A DNA stretch of 64,000 nt from UBA6544 sp038131165 (GTDB lineage: Bacteria > Pseudomonadota > Alphaproteobacteria > UBA8366). Below, piece after piece: positions 43,348-52,572 of the stretch (within the stretch, counting starts at the first letter, position 1; each line of letters starts with the position of its first letter). Below the pieces are notes generated by a model that did not search any database, had not been told where the DNA came from, and was given only the letters and a program-made list of their open reading frames with translations. The DNA lies in NCBI GenBank assembly GCA_038131165.1, contig JAYPOZ010000014.1, forward strand, positions 4,915 through 68,914, given 5' to 3'. The translations under genes and the position numbers were made by a program.

Positions 43348-45045
43348 TCAGGCCGACCGCAGGAAATCGAAATCGCAGCCTTCGTCGGCTTGCAGAACGT
43401 GGTCCTGATAGAGTTTGGCGTAGCCGCGCTTCTCCGCGTCCATGGGCCTCCAGGCGGCGCGCCGCTTGGCGAGTTCCTCTTCGGACACCAGCAGGTCGAA
43501 GCGCCGGTCCTTGACCGACAACCGAATGCGGTCGCCGTTCTGGACCAATGCCAGCGGACCGCCCTCCGCGGCTTCCGGCGAGACATGGAGCACGATGGTA
43601 CCATACGCCGTCCCGCTCATCCGGGCGTCGGAGATCCGCACCATGTCCTTCACCCCGGCACGCGCGAGCTTTGCCGGGATCGGCAGATAGCCGCATTCCG
43701 GCATGCCGTAGCCGCTCTTCGGGCCGGCGTTCTTCAGGACGATGAAATCCGCCGGCGTCACGTCGAGGTCGGGATCGTCCATGCGCTCGGCCATGTCGGC
43801 CGGCGATGTGAAGACAACCGCACGGCCTTCCGTCTCGAACAAGGTATCGTCTGCCGCCGCGCGTTTGAGGATCGCGCCGTTCGGCGCCAGAGAGCCGAAG
43901 AGGGCGACAAGACCGCCCAGCGGATAATGCGGTTCGTCGAACCGGTGCACGATGTTGTGGTCGATATAGCCGGGATCGCGTTCCAGCCGTTCGCCCAAGG
44001 TCTCTCCCGTGACCGACAGGGTGTCGAGATGCATGAGATGTTTGATTTCGCGCAGTACCGCCCCCAAGCCGCCGCCGGCGAAGAAATCTTCCATATAGTG
44101 ATCGCCGGAGGGCTTGAGATTCACCAGCACCGGCGTCTCGTCGCTGATCTCGTTCAGCCGGTCAAGCGACACGTTGACGCCGGCGCGTCCGGCGATTGCG
44201 GTCAGGTGAATGATGCCGTTGGTCGAGCCGCCGATGGCGAGTAATACGCGAAGTGCGTTCTCGACCGATTTTTCGGTGACGATCTTGTCCGGTGTGAGGT
44301 CCTCTACCGCGATTTCGACGGCGCGCTTGCCGGTTTCCTCCGCGGCGCGCAGCCGGTCGGCATGGACCGCGGGAATGGCGGCCGTGCCCGGGAGCGCCAT
44401 GCCGAGCGTCTCGGCGATGCAGGCCATCGTACTTGCGGTGCCCATGACGGGGCAGGTGCCCGCCGTCGTCGATAGGCGGGATTCGACGGCGACGATCTGT
44501 TCGTCGTTGAGTTCGCCCGCTCGGTACATGGCCCAGAAGCGCCGGCAATCTGTACAGGCGCCGAGTTGCTCGCCTTCGTGGCGCGCGGTCATCATGGGCC
44601 CTGTGATCAGCTGAATGGCGGGACGGTTAGCGGACAATGCCCCCATCAGCTGAGCCGGTACTGTCTTGTCGCAACCGCCGACGACGACCACGGCGTCCAT
44701 CGGTTGGGCCGAGATCATCTCCTCCGTATCCATCGACATGAGGTTGCGGTACATCATGCTGGTCGGGTGCAGGAAGGCCTCGGCGAGGGAGACCGTCGGG
44801 AAGACCATCGGCAAACCGCCTGCCGCCAGAACGCCGCGTTTTACGGCTTCGATTTGCTCCGGCACATTGCGGTGGCAGTTGTTATAGCTGCTGGCCGTGT
44901 CGGCAATGCCGACAATCGGCTTCTCCAGGCTCTCCCCGGTGAAGCCCATGGCCTTGGCGAAGGAACGGCGGAGATAAAGCGAGAAATCCTTGTCGCCGTA
45001 ATTGGTCAACCCGCGGGCCAGCCCCTTATCTTTATTGTCGGCCAT
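43348..45045 (-). CDS. IlvD/Edd family dehydratase (sugar-acid dehydratase type)
   Basis: A 565-residue iron-sulfur dehydratase. Three cysteines sit at C57 (YNNCHRN), C125 (GGCDKT) and C198 (AGTCPVMGTASTM), a spacing close to that I recall for the [2Fe-2S] L-arabinonate dehydratase of Rhizobium; the active-site serine/alkoxide region is GKSGYGMPE-like (GPKSGYGMPECGY). This points to a pentonate/sugar-acid dehydratase more than to branched-chain DHAD, but IlvD cannot be excluded without alignment. It is alone on its strand between a CoA-transferase and prfC. Confidence 0.82.
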   Translation of the reverse strand: MADNKDKGLARGLTNYGDKDFSLYLRRSFAKAMGFTGESLEKPIVGIADTASSYNNCHRNVPEQIEAVKRGVLAAGGLPMVFPTVSLAEAFLHPTSMMYRNLMSMDTEEMISAQPMDAVVVVGGCDKTVPAQLMGALSANRPAIQLITGPMMTARHEGEQLGACTDCRRFWAMYRAGELNDEQIVAVESRLSTTAGTCPVMGTASTMACIAETLGMALPGTAAIPAVHADRLRAAEETGKRAVEIAVEDLTPDKIVTEKSVENALRVLLAIGGSTNGIIHLTAIAGRAGVNVSLDRLNEISDETPVLVNLKPSGDHYMEDFFAGGGLGAVLREIKHLMHLDTLSVTGETLGERLERDPGYIDHNIVHRFDEPHYPLGGLVALFGSLAPNGAILKRAAADDTLFETEGRAVVFTSPADMAERMDDPDLDVTPADFIVLKNAGPKSGYGMPECGYLPIPAKLARAGVKDMVRISDARMSGTAYGTIVLHVSPEAAEGGPLALVQNGDRIRLSVKDRRFDLLVSEEELAKRRAAWRPMDAEKRGYAKLYQDHVLQADEGCDFDFLRSA

Positions 45046-45070
45046 GTGCGTTTCCTCTTCTTCTCTTGTT

Positions 45071-46684
45071 CTAGCTCGTTTGTTCCTTGGTCTTCAGAAA
45101 CTTGATCGAAGGCCATTCTTTCTCCGCCGTTTCCAGATGCCAGGCATTGCGGGCGAGAAAGACGGGAGCGCCGCCGTGATCCTCCGCCATTGACGAGGGA
45201 CCGGAATCGCGAAGCTTCTTGATCTCGCGGGGGTCCTCGCATTCGAGCCACCGCGCCGTGTGAAGGGCGCTGGCCTCGAAGCGGACGGGGATGTCGTACT
45301 CGGTACGGATGCGGTCGGCCAAGACGTCGAATTGCAGAGCGCCGACGACGCCGACGATCCAGTCCGGGTCCATCGCCGGCTTTAGAATGCGCGCCGCGCC
45401 TTCCTCGGCGATCTGCAGCAATGCGCGGCCCAGGTGCTTCGCTTTCATCGGATCTTCCGGGCGCACCTTGCGCATCAATTCGGGCGCGAAATTGGGGATG
45501 CCGGTGAAGGCCAGGTCTTCGCCTTCGCTAAGGGCGTCGCCAATCCGCAGGTTGCCGTGATTGGGGACGCCGATGATATCGCCGGCCCAGGCTTCCTCCG
45601 CCAGTTCCCGGTCCTGGGCCAGAAACAGCAGCGGGTTGTGCGCCGTGATCATCTTGCCGCTGCGGATATGCTTCAGCTTCATGCCGCGCCGGAACTTGCC
45701 GGAGCACAGTCGCACGAACGCGATCCTGTCGCGGTGTTTGGCGTCCATATTGGCTTGTACCTTGAAGACAAATCCGGTGACTTTGTCTTCCTTAGGCTCG
45801 ATTTCGCGCGTGGCCGTCGCCTGTGGGCGGGGCGACGGCGCAAAGGCACCGATGCCGTCCAGCAATTCGCGGACGCCAAAGTTATTAATGGCGCTGCCGA
45901 AATAGATCGGTGTGAGCGTGCCGTCGCGGTAAGCGGCGAGGTCGAAGGGCGGACAGAGGCCGCGAACCATTTCGACTTCCTCGCGGAGCTTGGCGATAGC
46001 GTCCGCCGGCAACAATTCGTCCAGCTTCGGATCATCGAGCCCCTCGCATGGGATGCCTTCGTCGACCTTGTCGCCCTTGCTGCGTTCGGTCAGCAGCAGC
46101 CGGTCGCGGAGAATGTCGTAGCATCCGAGGAAATTTCGACCCATGCCGATCGGCCAGGAGGCGGGCGTCACGTCGAGCGCCAGGGTTTGCTCGATTTCGT
46201 CCAGCAGATCGAAGGGGTCCTGCGCTTCGCGGTCCATCTTGTTGATAAAGGTGACGATGGGAACATCGCGCAGCCTGCAGACTTCGAAGAGCTTTCGGGT
46301 CTGATTCTCGATTCCGCGCGCCGCGTCCAACACCATGATGGCGGAATCGACTGCGGTGAGCGTTCGGTACGTGTCCTCGCTGAAATCTTCGTGCCCCGGC
46401 GTGTCGAGCAGGTTGAACGTGTGGGAATCGTAGTCGAAAGTCATGACGGAAACGGTGACCGAAATGCCGCGTTCGCGCTCCACCTTCATCCAATCCGAAT
46501 GCGCACGGCGGCGGTCGCCGCGTGCCTTCACGGCACCGGCAAGCTGAATGGCACCGCCAAACAGCAGTAATTTCTCTGTCAGGGTCGTCTTGCCCGCATC
46601 CGGGTGGGAAATGATGGCGAAGGTCCGCCGCTGCTCTACGGGATGCCCGGAGGCGTCGCGCGCCGCCGGCAATGCAGAGGCCAT
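45071..46684 (-). CDS. prfC: Peptide chain release factor 3
   Basis: A 537-residue translational GTPase. The P-loop is SHPDAGKTTL, followed by GISVTVSVMTFDY, switch II DTPGHEDFSEDTYR, and G4 NKMD. The C-terminal domain III includes VGALQFDVLADRIRTEY. RF3 releases RF1/RF2 from the ribosome after hydrolysis. The start at 46684 is preceded by GGAG at nine bases; the in-frame extension to 46765 enters the region upstream of the divergent DksA-type gene and is rejected. Confidence 0.96.
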   Translation of the reverse strand: MASALPAARDASGHPVEQRRTFAIISHPDAGKTTLTEKLLLFGGAIQLAGAVKARGDRRRAHSDWMKVERERGISVTVSVMTFDYDSHTFNLLDTPGHEDFSEDTYRTLTAVDSAIMVLDAARGIENQTRKLFEVCRLRDVPIVTFINKMDREAQDPFDLLDEIEQTLALDVTPASWPIGMGRNFLGCYDILRDRLLLTERSKGDKVDEGIPCEGLDDPKLDELLPADAIAKLREEVEMVRGLCPPFDLAAYRDGTLTPIYFGSAINNFGVRELLDGIGAFAPSPRPQATATREIEPKEDKVTGFVFKVQANMDAKHRDRIAFVRLCSGKFRRGMKLKHIRSGKMITAHNPLLFLAQDRELAEEAWAGDIIGVPNHGNLRIGDALSEGEDLAFTGIPNFAPELMRKVRPEDPMKAKHLGRALLQIAEEGAARILKPAMDPDWIVGVVGALQFDVLADRIRTEYDIPVRFEASALHTARWLECEDPREIKKLRDSGPSSMAEDHGGAPVFLARNAWHLETAEKEWPSIKFLKTKEQTS

Positions 46685-46776
46685 ATTTAGATTCTCCGTT
46701 GTCGTTCGTCCCCATATGAGCGCAAAATGTTGCAGATGCAACAATGAGTGCGCCAATTGGCACATAAACCGGAACG

Positions 46777-47121
46777 ATGAGCGACCGCAAGGACATCGAT
46801 GCCAAAGCGTTGGTGCGCCGGATGATCGACCGTAAGGCCGAGTTGGAACATCTGATCGAGGCGCATCACGATGATACGCGGCCGGTCGTGCTCGATCAGA
46901 CCACCGTCGGCCGGCTGTCCCGAATGGACGACATGCAAAGCCAGGCCATGTCCATTGAAACCGAACGCCGTCGCAGGGACGAAATCCAGCGAATCGATGC
47001 CGCGCTGGCGCGGGTCGACGCCGACGAGTACGGCGACTGCCTGTCTTGCGGAGACGAGATCGAAAAGAAGCGGATCGAGCTTGATCCGGCCATTCCGACC
47101 TGCATCGGTTGCGCTAAATAG
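46777..47121 (+). CDS. TraR/DksA family zinc-finger protein
   Basis: A 114-residue protein with coiled-coil-like helical N-terminus (AELEHLIEAHHDD; SIETERRRRDEIQRIDAALARV) and a four-cysteine zinc finger at C88, C91, C109 and C112 (CLSCG...CIGCA). It is shorter than housekeeping DksA and lacks the acidic DxxDxA coiled-coil tip in the usual form (MDDMQSQAM here), so it may be a secondary DksA-like RNA-polymerase binder. It diverges from prfC. Confidence 0.85.
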   Translation: MSDRKDIDAKALVRRMIDRKAELEHLIEAHHDDTRPVVLDQTTVGRLSRMDDMQSQAMSIETERRRRDEIQRIDAALARVDADEYGDCLSCGDEIEKKRIELDPAIPTCIGCAK

Positions 47122-47201
47122 CCAAAACCCGGATTGTGACGGGGCGGCGAGTCCCTGTATATGTTCCGCATCGGATCAATTCGCGCGAGACATCGTTTTC
47201 C

Positions 47202-47960
47202 ATGAAATCAGCACTGGTGACAGGCGGAGCGAAACGCATCGGCGCGGCCATTGTGCGGGCGCTGGCGGAAGACGGATATCGAGTGGCAATCCACTACAAT
47301 GCGTCGGGCGCCGAAGCCGATGCATTGGCCGAGGAACTGAGGGCGGCCGGGGGGCGGGCGGAGACGATCGCTTGTGACCTTTCCGATGGGGCCGCCACGC
47401 AACGTCTCATTCCGGAGTATGTCGAACGGTTCGGACCGCTCGACGTTGTGATCAACAACGCATCGCTGTTTGAGCCGGATTGGCTGGCCAACGTCGACGT
47501 TGAAGGATGGCAACGGCATATCGACGTAAATTTGCGCGCTCCGGTCCTGCTGACGCAGGCATTCGCGCGAGCTTTGCCGGAGGACCGCGACGGATGCATC
47601 ATAAACATGCTCGACAACAAGGTTTTCAGTCCGAATCCCGATTACTTCTCCTATTCGATCGGCAAGTTCGGCCTGAAGGGACTGACCGAAATGGCGGCAA
47701 TGTCGCTAGGGCCTCGTGTCCGCGTGTGCGGCATTGCCCCGGGCCTGACGACGATCAGCGGCGATCAAACACAAGAGGAATTCGAGCGGCAAAGCACAAT
47801 CAACCTTCTTGAGCGCTCAAGCGCACCGGAGGAAATCGCGAAAGCCGTGCGATACATTCTCGCCTCGGCTATCTTCAATGGCCAAATCATCGTCGTGGAT
47901 GGCGGACAATCGCTGCTGCGACTGCCGCGCGATGTGGCCTTTCTCGATGCGGAAAAGTAA
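47202..47960 (+). CDS. Pteridine-reductase-like SDR (FolM type)
   Basis: A 252-residue SDR. The nucleotide loop TGGAKRIG (residues 8-15) with arginine, NADPH-type, is seen in pteridine reductases. The catalytic Ser of SDRs is aspartate, D138 in NMLDNK, with Y151 and K155 (YSIGK); the D-to-Y distance of 13 is the same as in Leishmania PTR1 (D181/Y194/K198). FolM-like enzymes reduce dihydromonapterin or dihydrofolate. The gene is ten bases ahead of folB, which supports a pterin role. ATG 47202 is chosen over the in-frame 47136. Confidence 0.82.
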   Translation: MKSALVTGGAKRIGAAIVRALAEDGYRVAIHYNASGAEADALAEELRAAGGRAETIACDLSDGAATQRLIPEYVERFGPLDVVINNASLFEPDWLANVDVEGWQRHIDVNLRAPVLLTQAFARALPEDRDGCIINMLDNKVFSPNPDYFSYSIGKFGLKGLTEMAAMSLGPRVRVCGIAPGLTTISGDQTQEEFERQSTINLLERSSAPEEIAKAVRYILASAIFNGQIIVVDGGQSLLRLPRDVAFLDAEK

Positions 47961-47970
47961 GGAGGACGGC

Positions 47971-48339
47971 GTGCGCCGCAAAATATTTTTGCGCGATTAC
48001 GAAGTGATCGCCTCGATCGGTATCCACGAGTTCGAACGGCAGAATCCGCAACGGATCATTGTCGATGTTTCGCTCGACCTATCGGACGACATGGCGCCGG
48101 ATACGGCGGAGGACCGTATTGAAACCGTCCTCGATTACGATTTTCTAAGAGAGCGGATCAGGGGAATTATCGAAGGTCGGCATTTCAATTTGCAGGAGAC
48201 CCTGTGCGCCGAAATCTTGGAGATTTGCCTGCAGCCGGAACGGGTGATCAGCGCGCGGGTTTCGACGAGGAAGCCCGACGTCTATCCCGACTGCGATAGT
48301 GTGGGCGTCGAGATGGAAAGCCGGAAGACGGCGAATTGA
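47971..48339 (+). CDS. folB: Dihydroneopterin aldolase
   Basis: A 122-residue protein of the FolB fold. Catalytic region: the glutamate in IGIHEFER and lysine in STRKPDVYPD; LQETLCAEILEICL supplies the pocket. It cleaves dihydroneopterin to the folate precursor. GGAGG six bases before GTG 47971 makes this the start; an ATG at 47947 would read through the preceding gene's end. Coupled to the FolM-like gene, forming a small folate unit. Confidence 0.88.
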   Translation: MRRKIFLRDYEVIASIGIHEFERQNPQRIIVDVSLDLSDDMAPDTAEDRIETVLDYDFLRERIRGIIEGRHFNLQETLCAEILEICLQPERVISARVSTRKPDVYPDCDSVGVEMESRKTAN

Positions 48340-48420
48340 CGGAAGGATGGCGCTGCGCAAGACTGCGGCTTGCGGGCAAATTCAACGGCTAAGAAACATT
48401 CGGGGAAAAGGGAGACGGGT

Positions 48421-49299
48421 ATGCCTTACGCGGTAACGGACGACAATGTGAAACTCTATTACGAAGAGGCGGGCGAGGGGACGCCGATTCTCTTCATTCA
48501 CGAGTTCGCAGACGATCTGCGGACATGGGAGCCGCAGTTCGGCTACTTCTCGCGGAACTACCGCTGCATCGCCTATAACGCGCGCGGGTTTCCGCCCTCT
48601 GACGTGCCGGAGAATTCTAGCTCCTACAGCCAGTTGCGCGCGGCCGAAGATGCGCGCGACGTCCTCAAGCATCTCGGCATCGAGAAGGCACACATTGTCG
48701 GGCTCTCGATGGGCGGTTTCGCGTCGCTGCACTTTGGCCTCAATTTCCCGGAGATGGCGCATTCGCTTGTCGTCGCGGGTTGCGGATACGGCGCTGGCGG
48801 CGACCGCGACCAGTGGCGCAAGGAGACGGCGGAAATAGCGCAGCGGTTTATCGACCTCGGCATGGAGGCGGTCAGCCAATTCTACGCCTACGGGCCTACC
48901 CGGGTTCAGTTCGAGAACAAGGACCCGCGCGGATTTGCGGCTTTCGTGAAACGATTCAACGAGCATTCGCCGCTCGGCTGCGCCAACACCTTTATCGGCG
49001 TGCAAGGGGAGCGGCCGTCGCTTTACGATCTGCAGGATCAGATGAAGAAGCTGACGGTGCCGACCTACATCATGACCGGCGACGAGGACGAACCCTGCCT
49101 CGATCCTAATATCATGATGAAGCGGACGATCCCGACCTCATGGCTCGCGGTACTGCCGAAATCGGGCCATGCCATTAATCTCGAGGAGCCGGATCTGTTT
49201 AACCGGCTGATGCAGGATTTCCTGGTTTCGGTCGACACGGGCAGTTTCAAGCCGCGCGACCCGCGCTCGATCGGCCAGTCCATGTCCGGTCTCAAATAG
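48421..49299 (+). CDS. Alpha/beta hydrolase
   Basis: A 292-residue hydrolase. Nucleophile elbow GLSMGGFAS (Ser in the middle), oxyanion FIHEFAD, acidic GDEDEPCLD and catalytic histidine in KSGHAINLEEP are all present. The pattern is of the esterase/lactonase-like alpha/beta superfamily. GGGAGACGGG lies seven bases before ATG 48421, so the longer in-frame start at 48370 is rejected. The following amidoligase gene starts immediately after its stop codon, indicating coupling. Substrate unknown. Confidence 0.86.
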   Translation: MPYAVTDDNVKLYYEEAGEGTPILFIHEFADDLRTWEPQFGYFSRNYRCIAYNARGFPPSDVPENSSSYSQLRAAEDARDVLKHLGIEKAHIVGLSMGGFASLHFGLNFPEMAHSLVVAGCGYGAGGDRDQWRKETAEIAQRFIDLGMEAVSQFYAYGPTRVQFENKDPRGFAAFVKRFNEHSPLGCANTFIGVQGERPSLYDLQDQMKKLTVPTYIMTGDEDEPCLDPNIMMKRTIPTSWLAVLPKSGHAINLEEPDLFNRLMQDFLVSVDTGSFKPRDPRSIGQSMSGLK

Positions 49300-50298
49300 G
49301 TGACTCGGGACGTTCGACCGAAGGCGCTCCCCGCTGGATGGTCGAGCCCACCTCGCCTGCGGAGGCCGGACGGGAAATGGCGGCGCGTCGGCGTCGAAAT
49401 CGAGTTTGCCGCAGTCCGATGTGCGGATGCCGCGGAATTGGTCGTATCGTGTTTTGGCGGCATCGTCGAAACCGAATCCGAATTCAGAATGCAGGTCGTC
49501 GATACCCGTTTGGGCGATTTTACCGTTGAGTTGGACAGTCAGTATGCCCACGCGGAGAATACGGAAAGCGATGAGCTTGCCGATCAGTTCGGCCGCTGGC
49601 TCGCGCAGGCCGTAGGCACGCTCTCGGAGCCGTTCGTCCCGATCGAGATTGTGTCGCCGCCGATTGAGATTCCCGATTTGCCGGGAATGGATGAAATCGT
49701 CGACGGATTGCGTGCGTTGCGCGCAAAGGATACCAAGGCCAATATTATTTACGGTTTCGGGCTGCAGTTGAATCCGGAAGCGCCATCGCTCGAACCCGTC
49801 TCCATCTGCGCACACTTGCAAGCATATGCGCTGTTGCAGGAATGGCTGCGTCGACAGATCGACGTCGACCCGACACGGCACCTGCTGCCTTATGCAAATC
49901 CCTATCCCGATGCCTATGGCGATCTCATCCTTGCGCCGGATTATGCCCCTTCTCTGGAGCAGTTGATCGCCGATTATCTCGATCACAATCCGACGCGAAA
50001 CCGCGAACTAGACATGTTGCCCCTGTTCCGCCATCTCGATGCGGAACTCTTGGAAGCCAGCGTCGATACAACGCTGGTGAAACCGCGGCCGACCTATCAC
50101 TACAGGTTGCCGGATTGCCGATTGAGCGATCCGGATTGGGGCGTGTCGACGGAATGGAACCGGTGGGTCGCTGTCGAACGGCTGGCGGATAACCCAGACG
50201 CGCGCGCCAGGCTCGCGGCTGAGCGGGCAGCGGATCGGGGAAAAAGCGGTCTGGAAAGATTGCGCGACGCAATCGGGAACTGGATCGACGATGAGTAG
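49300..50298 (+). CDS. Putative amidoligase (ATP-dependent carboxylate-amine ligase-like, PF12224 type)
   Basis: A 332-residue protein of the amidoligase family related to the COOH-NH2 ligase/glutamine synthetase fold. Blocks seen are GVEIEFAAVRCADAAE (the ATP/metal-binding glutamates near residue 32-35), GDFTVELDSQYAH, EIVSPPIEI, IIYGFGLQLNPEAP and HLLPYANPYPDAYGDLI. The start is GTG 49300, just after the alpha/beta hydrolase stop. It overlaps the next gene by eight bases. Published surveys connect such ligases with glutamine-amidotransferase partners in peptide or amide-forming clusters; product here unknown. Confidence 0.8.
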   Translation: MTRDVRPKALPAGWSSPPRLRRPDGKWRRVGVEIEFAAVRCADAAELVVSCFGGIVETESEFRMQVVDTRLGDFTVELDSQYAHAENTESDELADQFGRWLAQAVGTLSEPFVPIEIVSPPIEIPDLPGMDEIVDGLRALRAKDTKANIIYGFGLQLNPEAPSLEPVSICAHLQAYALLQEWLRRQIDVDPTRHLLPYANPYPDAYGDLILAPDYAPSLEQLIADYLDHNPTRNRELDMLPLFRHLDAELLEASVDTTLVKPRPTYHYRLPDCRLSDPDWGVSTEWNRWVAVERLADNPDARARLAAERAADRGKSGLERLRDAIGNWIDDE

Positions 50299-50984
50299 GC
50301 GTCCGAAGATCGCCGTGACCGGATCCGCAAATCACGGCCGCATCATGATCTGGTTGAACATGTTTGCGGTTTGGCGTTCGGGGGGCAGGCCGGTGCGTCT
50401 GCGTCCTGGTGACCCTATCCCGGAAGATATCGACGGCGCGATTATAGGCGGCGGTGACGATATCGATGCCAGTCTCTACGATGGATCGCCCGAGCCGGGG
50501 GTCTCTCCGGTCGTCGGAGCTTCGATCCGCATCGATCCCGAACGCGACAGCTTGGAACTGGCCGTGCTTGCGCATTGCGACGAGCGCAGCCTGCCGGTTA
50601 TGGGAATTTGCCGGGGGGCTCAGATGATCAATGTCTGGGGCGGTGGTTCATTGGTGGACGACATCTATCGATTTGCCGGAAATCAGAACCATCCTTCCTC
50701 GCAAGAAGGTGAAAATCGAGCCGGATAGTCAACTGGAAGAAATCCTCGGATCCGACACGGCCATGGTGAATGCCCTGCATCATCAGGCCGTCGACGATCT
50801 TGGTGACGATATCGAAGTCAATGCCGTCGACGGCCACGAAGTCGTCCAAGGGATCGAAGCCACCGACCAGCGGCTGATGATCGGCGTCCAGTGGCATCCG
50901 GAGTTCTTGATCTTCGACCGCGCCCAACAACGTTTGTTCCGAACGCTGGTCAAACATGCCCGCAAGGCGGCGGCCCCCGCCTGA
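50291..50984 (+). pseudogene. Class I glutamine amidotransferase/peptidase C26, frameshifted
   Basis: The gene opens at ATG 50291 (overlapping the amidoligase stop) and reads the nucleophile region PVMGICRGAQMINVWGGGSL, then leaves family similarity after VDDIY at about 50669. The next frame over, from about 50670, continues with PEIRTILPRKKVKIEPDSQ, NALHHQAVDDLG and the histidine region GVQWHPEFL, ending at 50984. Removing one base near 50665-50690 would give a continuous protein of about 230 residues similar to gamma-glutamyl-GABA hydrolase (PuuD/C26) enzymes. Either the gene is broken or the consensus has an indel. Confidence 0.8.
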
Positions 50985-51010
50985 GCGGGGTGCAAACATA
51001 AGGCTCTCGA

Positions 51011-51928
51011 ATGGCGAACAGGCTTGCGTCGAGCGGAGAGCCAACGGCCGAGAGGATCGGTCTCGGTATCGGGTTGGTCTGCCTTTCTTCTTTGACGTTT
51101 GCGGTGATGTTCGCCTGCGTGAAATTTCTGGACGGGAGATACTCTCCTTTGCAGGTCATTCTGCTCCGTAATGCGATCGGATTGGCCGTCAGCATGCCGG
51201 TCTTGTGGCGTGCCGGCAGGACCGTCTGGGTGACCGACCGTCCCTTCGCGCACGGATTGCGGGCGATGTACGGTCTGCTGTCGACGGTGCTGGTCTTCTA
51301 CGCCGTCACACAACTGCCGCTGGCGACCGTAACGGCGGTGACGTTTACGATGCCGTTATTTCTGACGATGCTGTCGATGCCGCTCCTGGGCGAACGTGTC
51401 GGCATCCGCCGGACGACGGCGACGCTGGTCGGGTTTGCCGGCGTTCTGATTATCCTGGATCCCGGCGGGGAGATTAATATCGCGGCAATGGCGGCGCTGG
51501 CGAGCGCATTGTTCTACGCATTGGTCGTGATCGCCGTGCGTCAGCTTTCCGTGGGCGAGCCCGCGATCCGTATCTACTTTTACTATACCCTCGCCAATGT
51601 CTTGGTTTGTGGTGCCGGAATGCCCTGGGTATGGGTGACGCCGGACACGATAGATTGGTTGGTGTTTCTGTTTATCGGCACTATCGGAGCCGCCGCTCAA
51701 TACTGTTTCGTATCGGCCTATCGCTATGCGCCTGCATCGGTCATTGCGCCTTTCGATTATTCGCAAATTCTGTTCGCGTTGATGGTCGGCTATCTGGTGT
51801 GGGGAGAGCTGCCGAAGGCATGGTCCTTCGTCGGCGGCGGTATTATCGTCGCATCCGGTCTCTATATCTGGTGGCGGGAACGGCGGTTGGCGGCACGGAA
51901 ATTGGACGAGCAAGCCAAGAAACCCTAG
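51011..51928 (+). CDS. DMT-superfamily transporter (two EamA domains)
   Basis: A 305-residue inner-membrane protein with about ten hydrophobic helices in two EamA repeats (LGIGLVCLSSLTFAVMFACV; LASALFYALVVIAVRQLSV). YGLLSTVLVFYAVTQLPLATVTAVTFT is the conserved helix 3-4 motif of EamA. Family members export amino acids or other metabolites. It follows the broken amidotransferase by 26 bases and may belong to the same unit, possibly as the exporter of the amidoligase product (inference). Confidence 0.87.
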   Translation: MANRLASSGEPTAERIGLGIGLVCLSSLTFAVMFACVKFLDGRYSPLQVILLRNAIGLAVSMPVLWRAGRTVWVTDRPFAHGLRAMYGLLSTVLVFYAVTQLPLATVTAVTFTMPLFLTMLSMPLLGERVGIRRTTATLVGFAGVLIILDPGGEINIAAMAALASALFYALVVIAVRQLSVGEPAIRIYFYYTLANVLVCGAGMPWVWVTPDTIDWLVFLFIGTIGAAAQYCFVSAYRYAPASVIAPFDYSQILFALMVGYLVWGELPKAWSFVGGGIIVASGLYIWWRERRLAARKLDEQAKKP

Positions 51929-52545
51929 CCGAAATGAACCTCCAGCGCCCGGGCGATGGCTGGGCGTTCGGCAATCCGCGTGAAGACCTCTTTGACCTTG
52001 GGGAAACGATTGATATCTACGCCGTCGCCTTCCAGCCAGCGGGCAACGGTATAGAGATACATATCGCAAACGCTGTAGGCGTCGCCCAGGACCCATGGGC
52101 CTCTCAATAGATCCTTCTCTATCAACTCGAAGCAGGCACCGACCGATTCGGGGACCTTCTTTCTCATGTCCTCGAAAGACGAGTCCTCATAGGCCCAGCG
52201 GTGTCCGCGGCCGCGATGGGCATGAGCGACATGGACCGTCGAGCAGAGATAGCTGTTAAAGGATTGCGCCTCTGCAAAGGCAAAGGGGTCGGCAAAGGGC
52301 ATTAGGTCGGCTGCGGGGAAACATTGGCCTATATAGGCCAGGATCGCCGGCGTTTCCGTAAGGATTCCACGATCGGTGACAAGGGCCGGGACGCGGCCCT
52401 TCGGGTTGACCGCCAGGTATTCCGGCTTGTTCTGATCGTTTGAGCCAAAATCGATGCGCGCGACTTCGTAGTTCGCCCCCGATTCCTCGAGTGCGAGATG
52501 CGATGCCAGCGCGCAGGAGCCGGGTGAGTAGAATAGTTTGAGCAT
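51925..52545 (-). CDS. Glutathione S-transferase family protein
   Basis: A 206-residue GST. The N-terminal thioredoxin fold starts MLKLFYSPGSCALASHLALEE, which is like beta/theta bacterial GSTs with SPG(S/A)CS near residues 7-12, and VNPKGRVPAL with the cis-proline and TETPAILAYIGQ follow; the C-terminal helical domain covers the rest. It conjugates glutathione or acts as a glutathione-dependent isomerase. Start 52545 is chosen over 52572. Its last bases overlap the convergent transporter stop; it is separated from metZ by 27 bases and probably co-transcribed. Confidence 0.88.
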   Translation of the reverse strand: MLKLFYSPGSCALASHLALEESGANYEVARIDFGSNDQNKPEYLAVNPKGRVPALVTDRGILTETPAILAYIGQCFPAADLMPFADPFAFAEAQSFNSYLCSTVHVAHAHRGRGHRWAYEDSSFEDMRKKVPESVGACFELIEKDLLRGPWVLGDAYSVCDMYLYTVARWLEGDGVDINRFPKVKEVFTRIAERPAIARALEVHFG

Positions 52546-52572
52546 GGGTGTCTCCAGACAGTAACGGACCAA

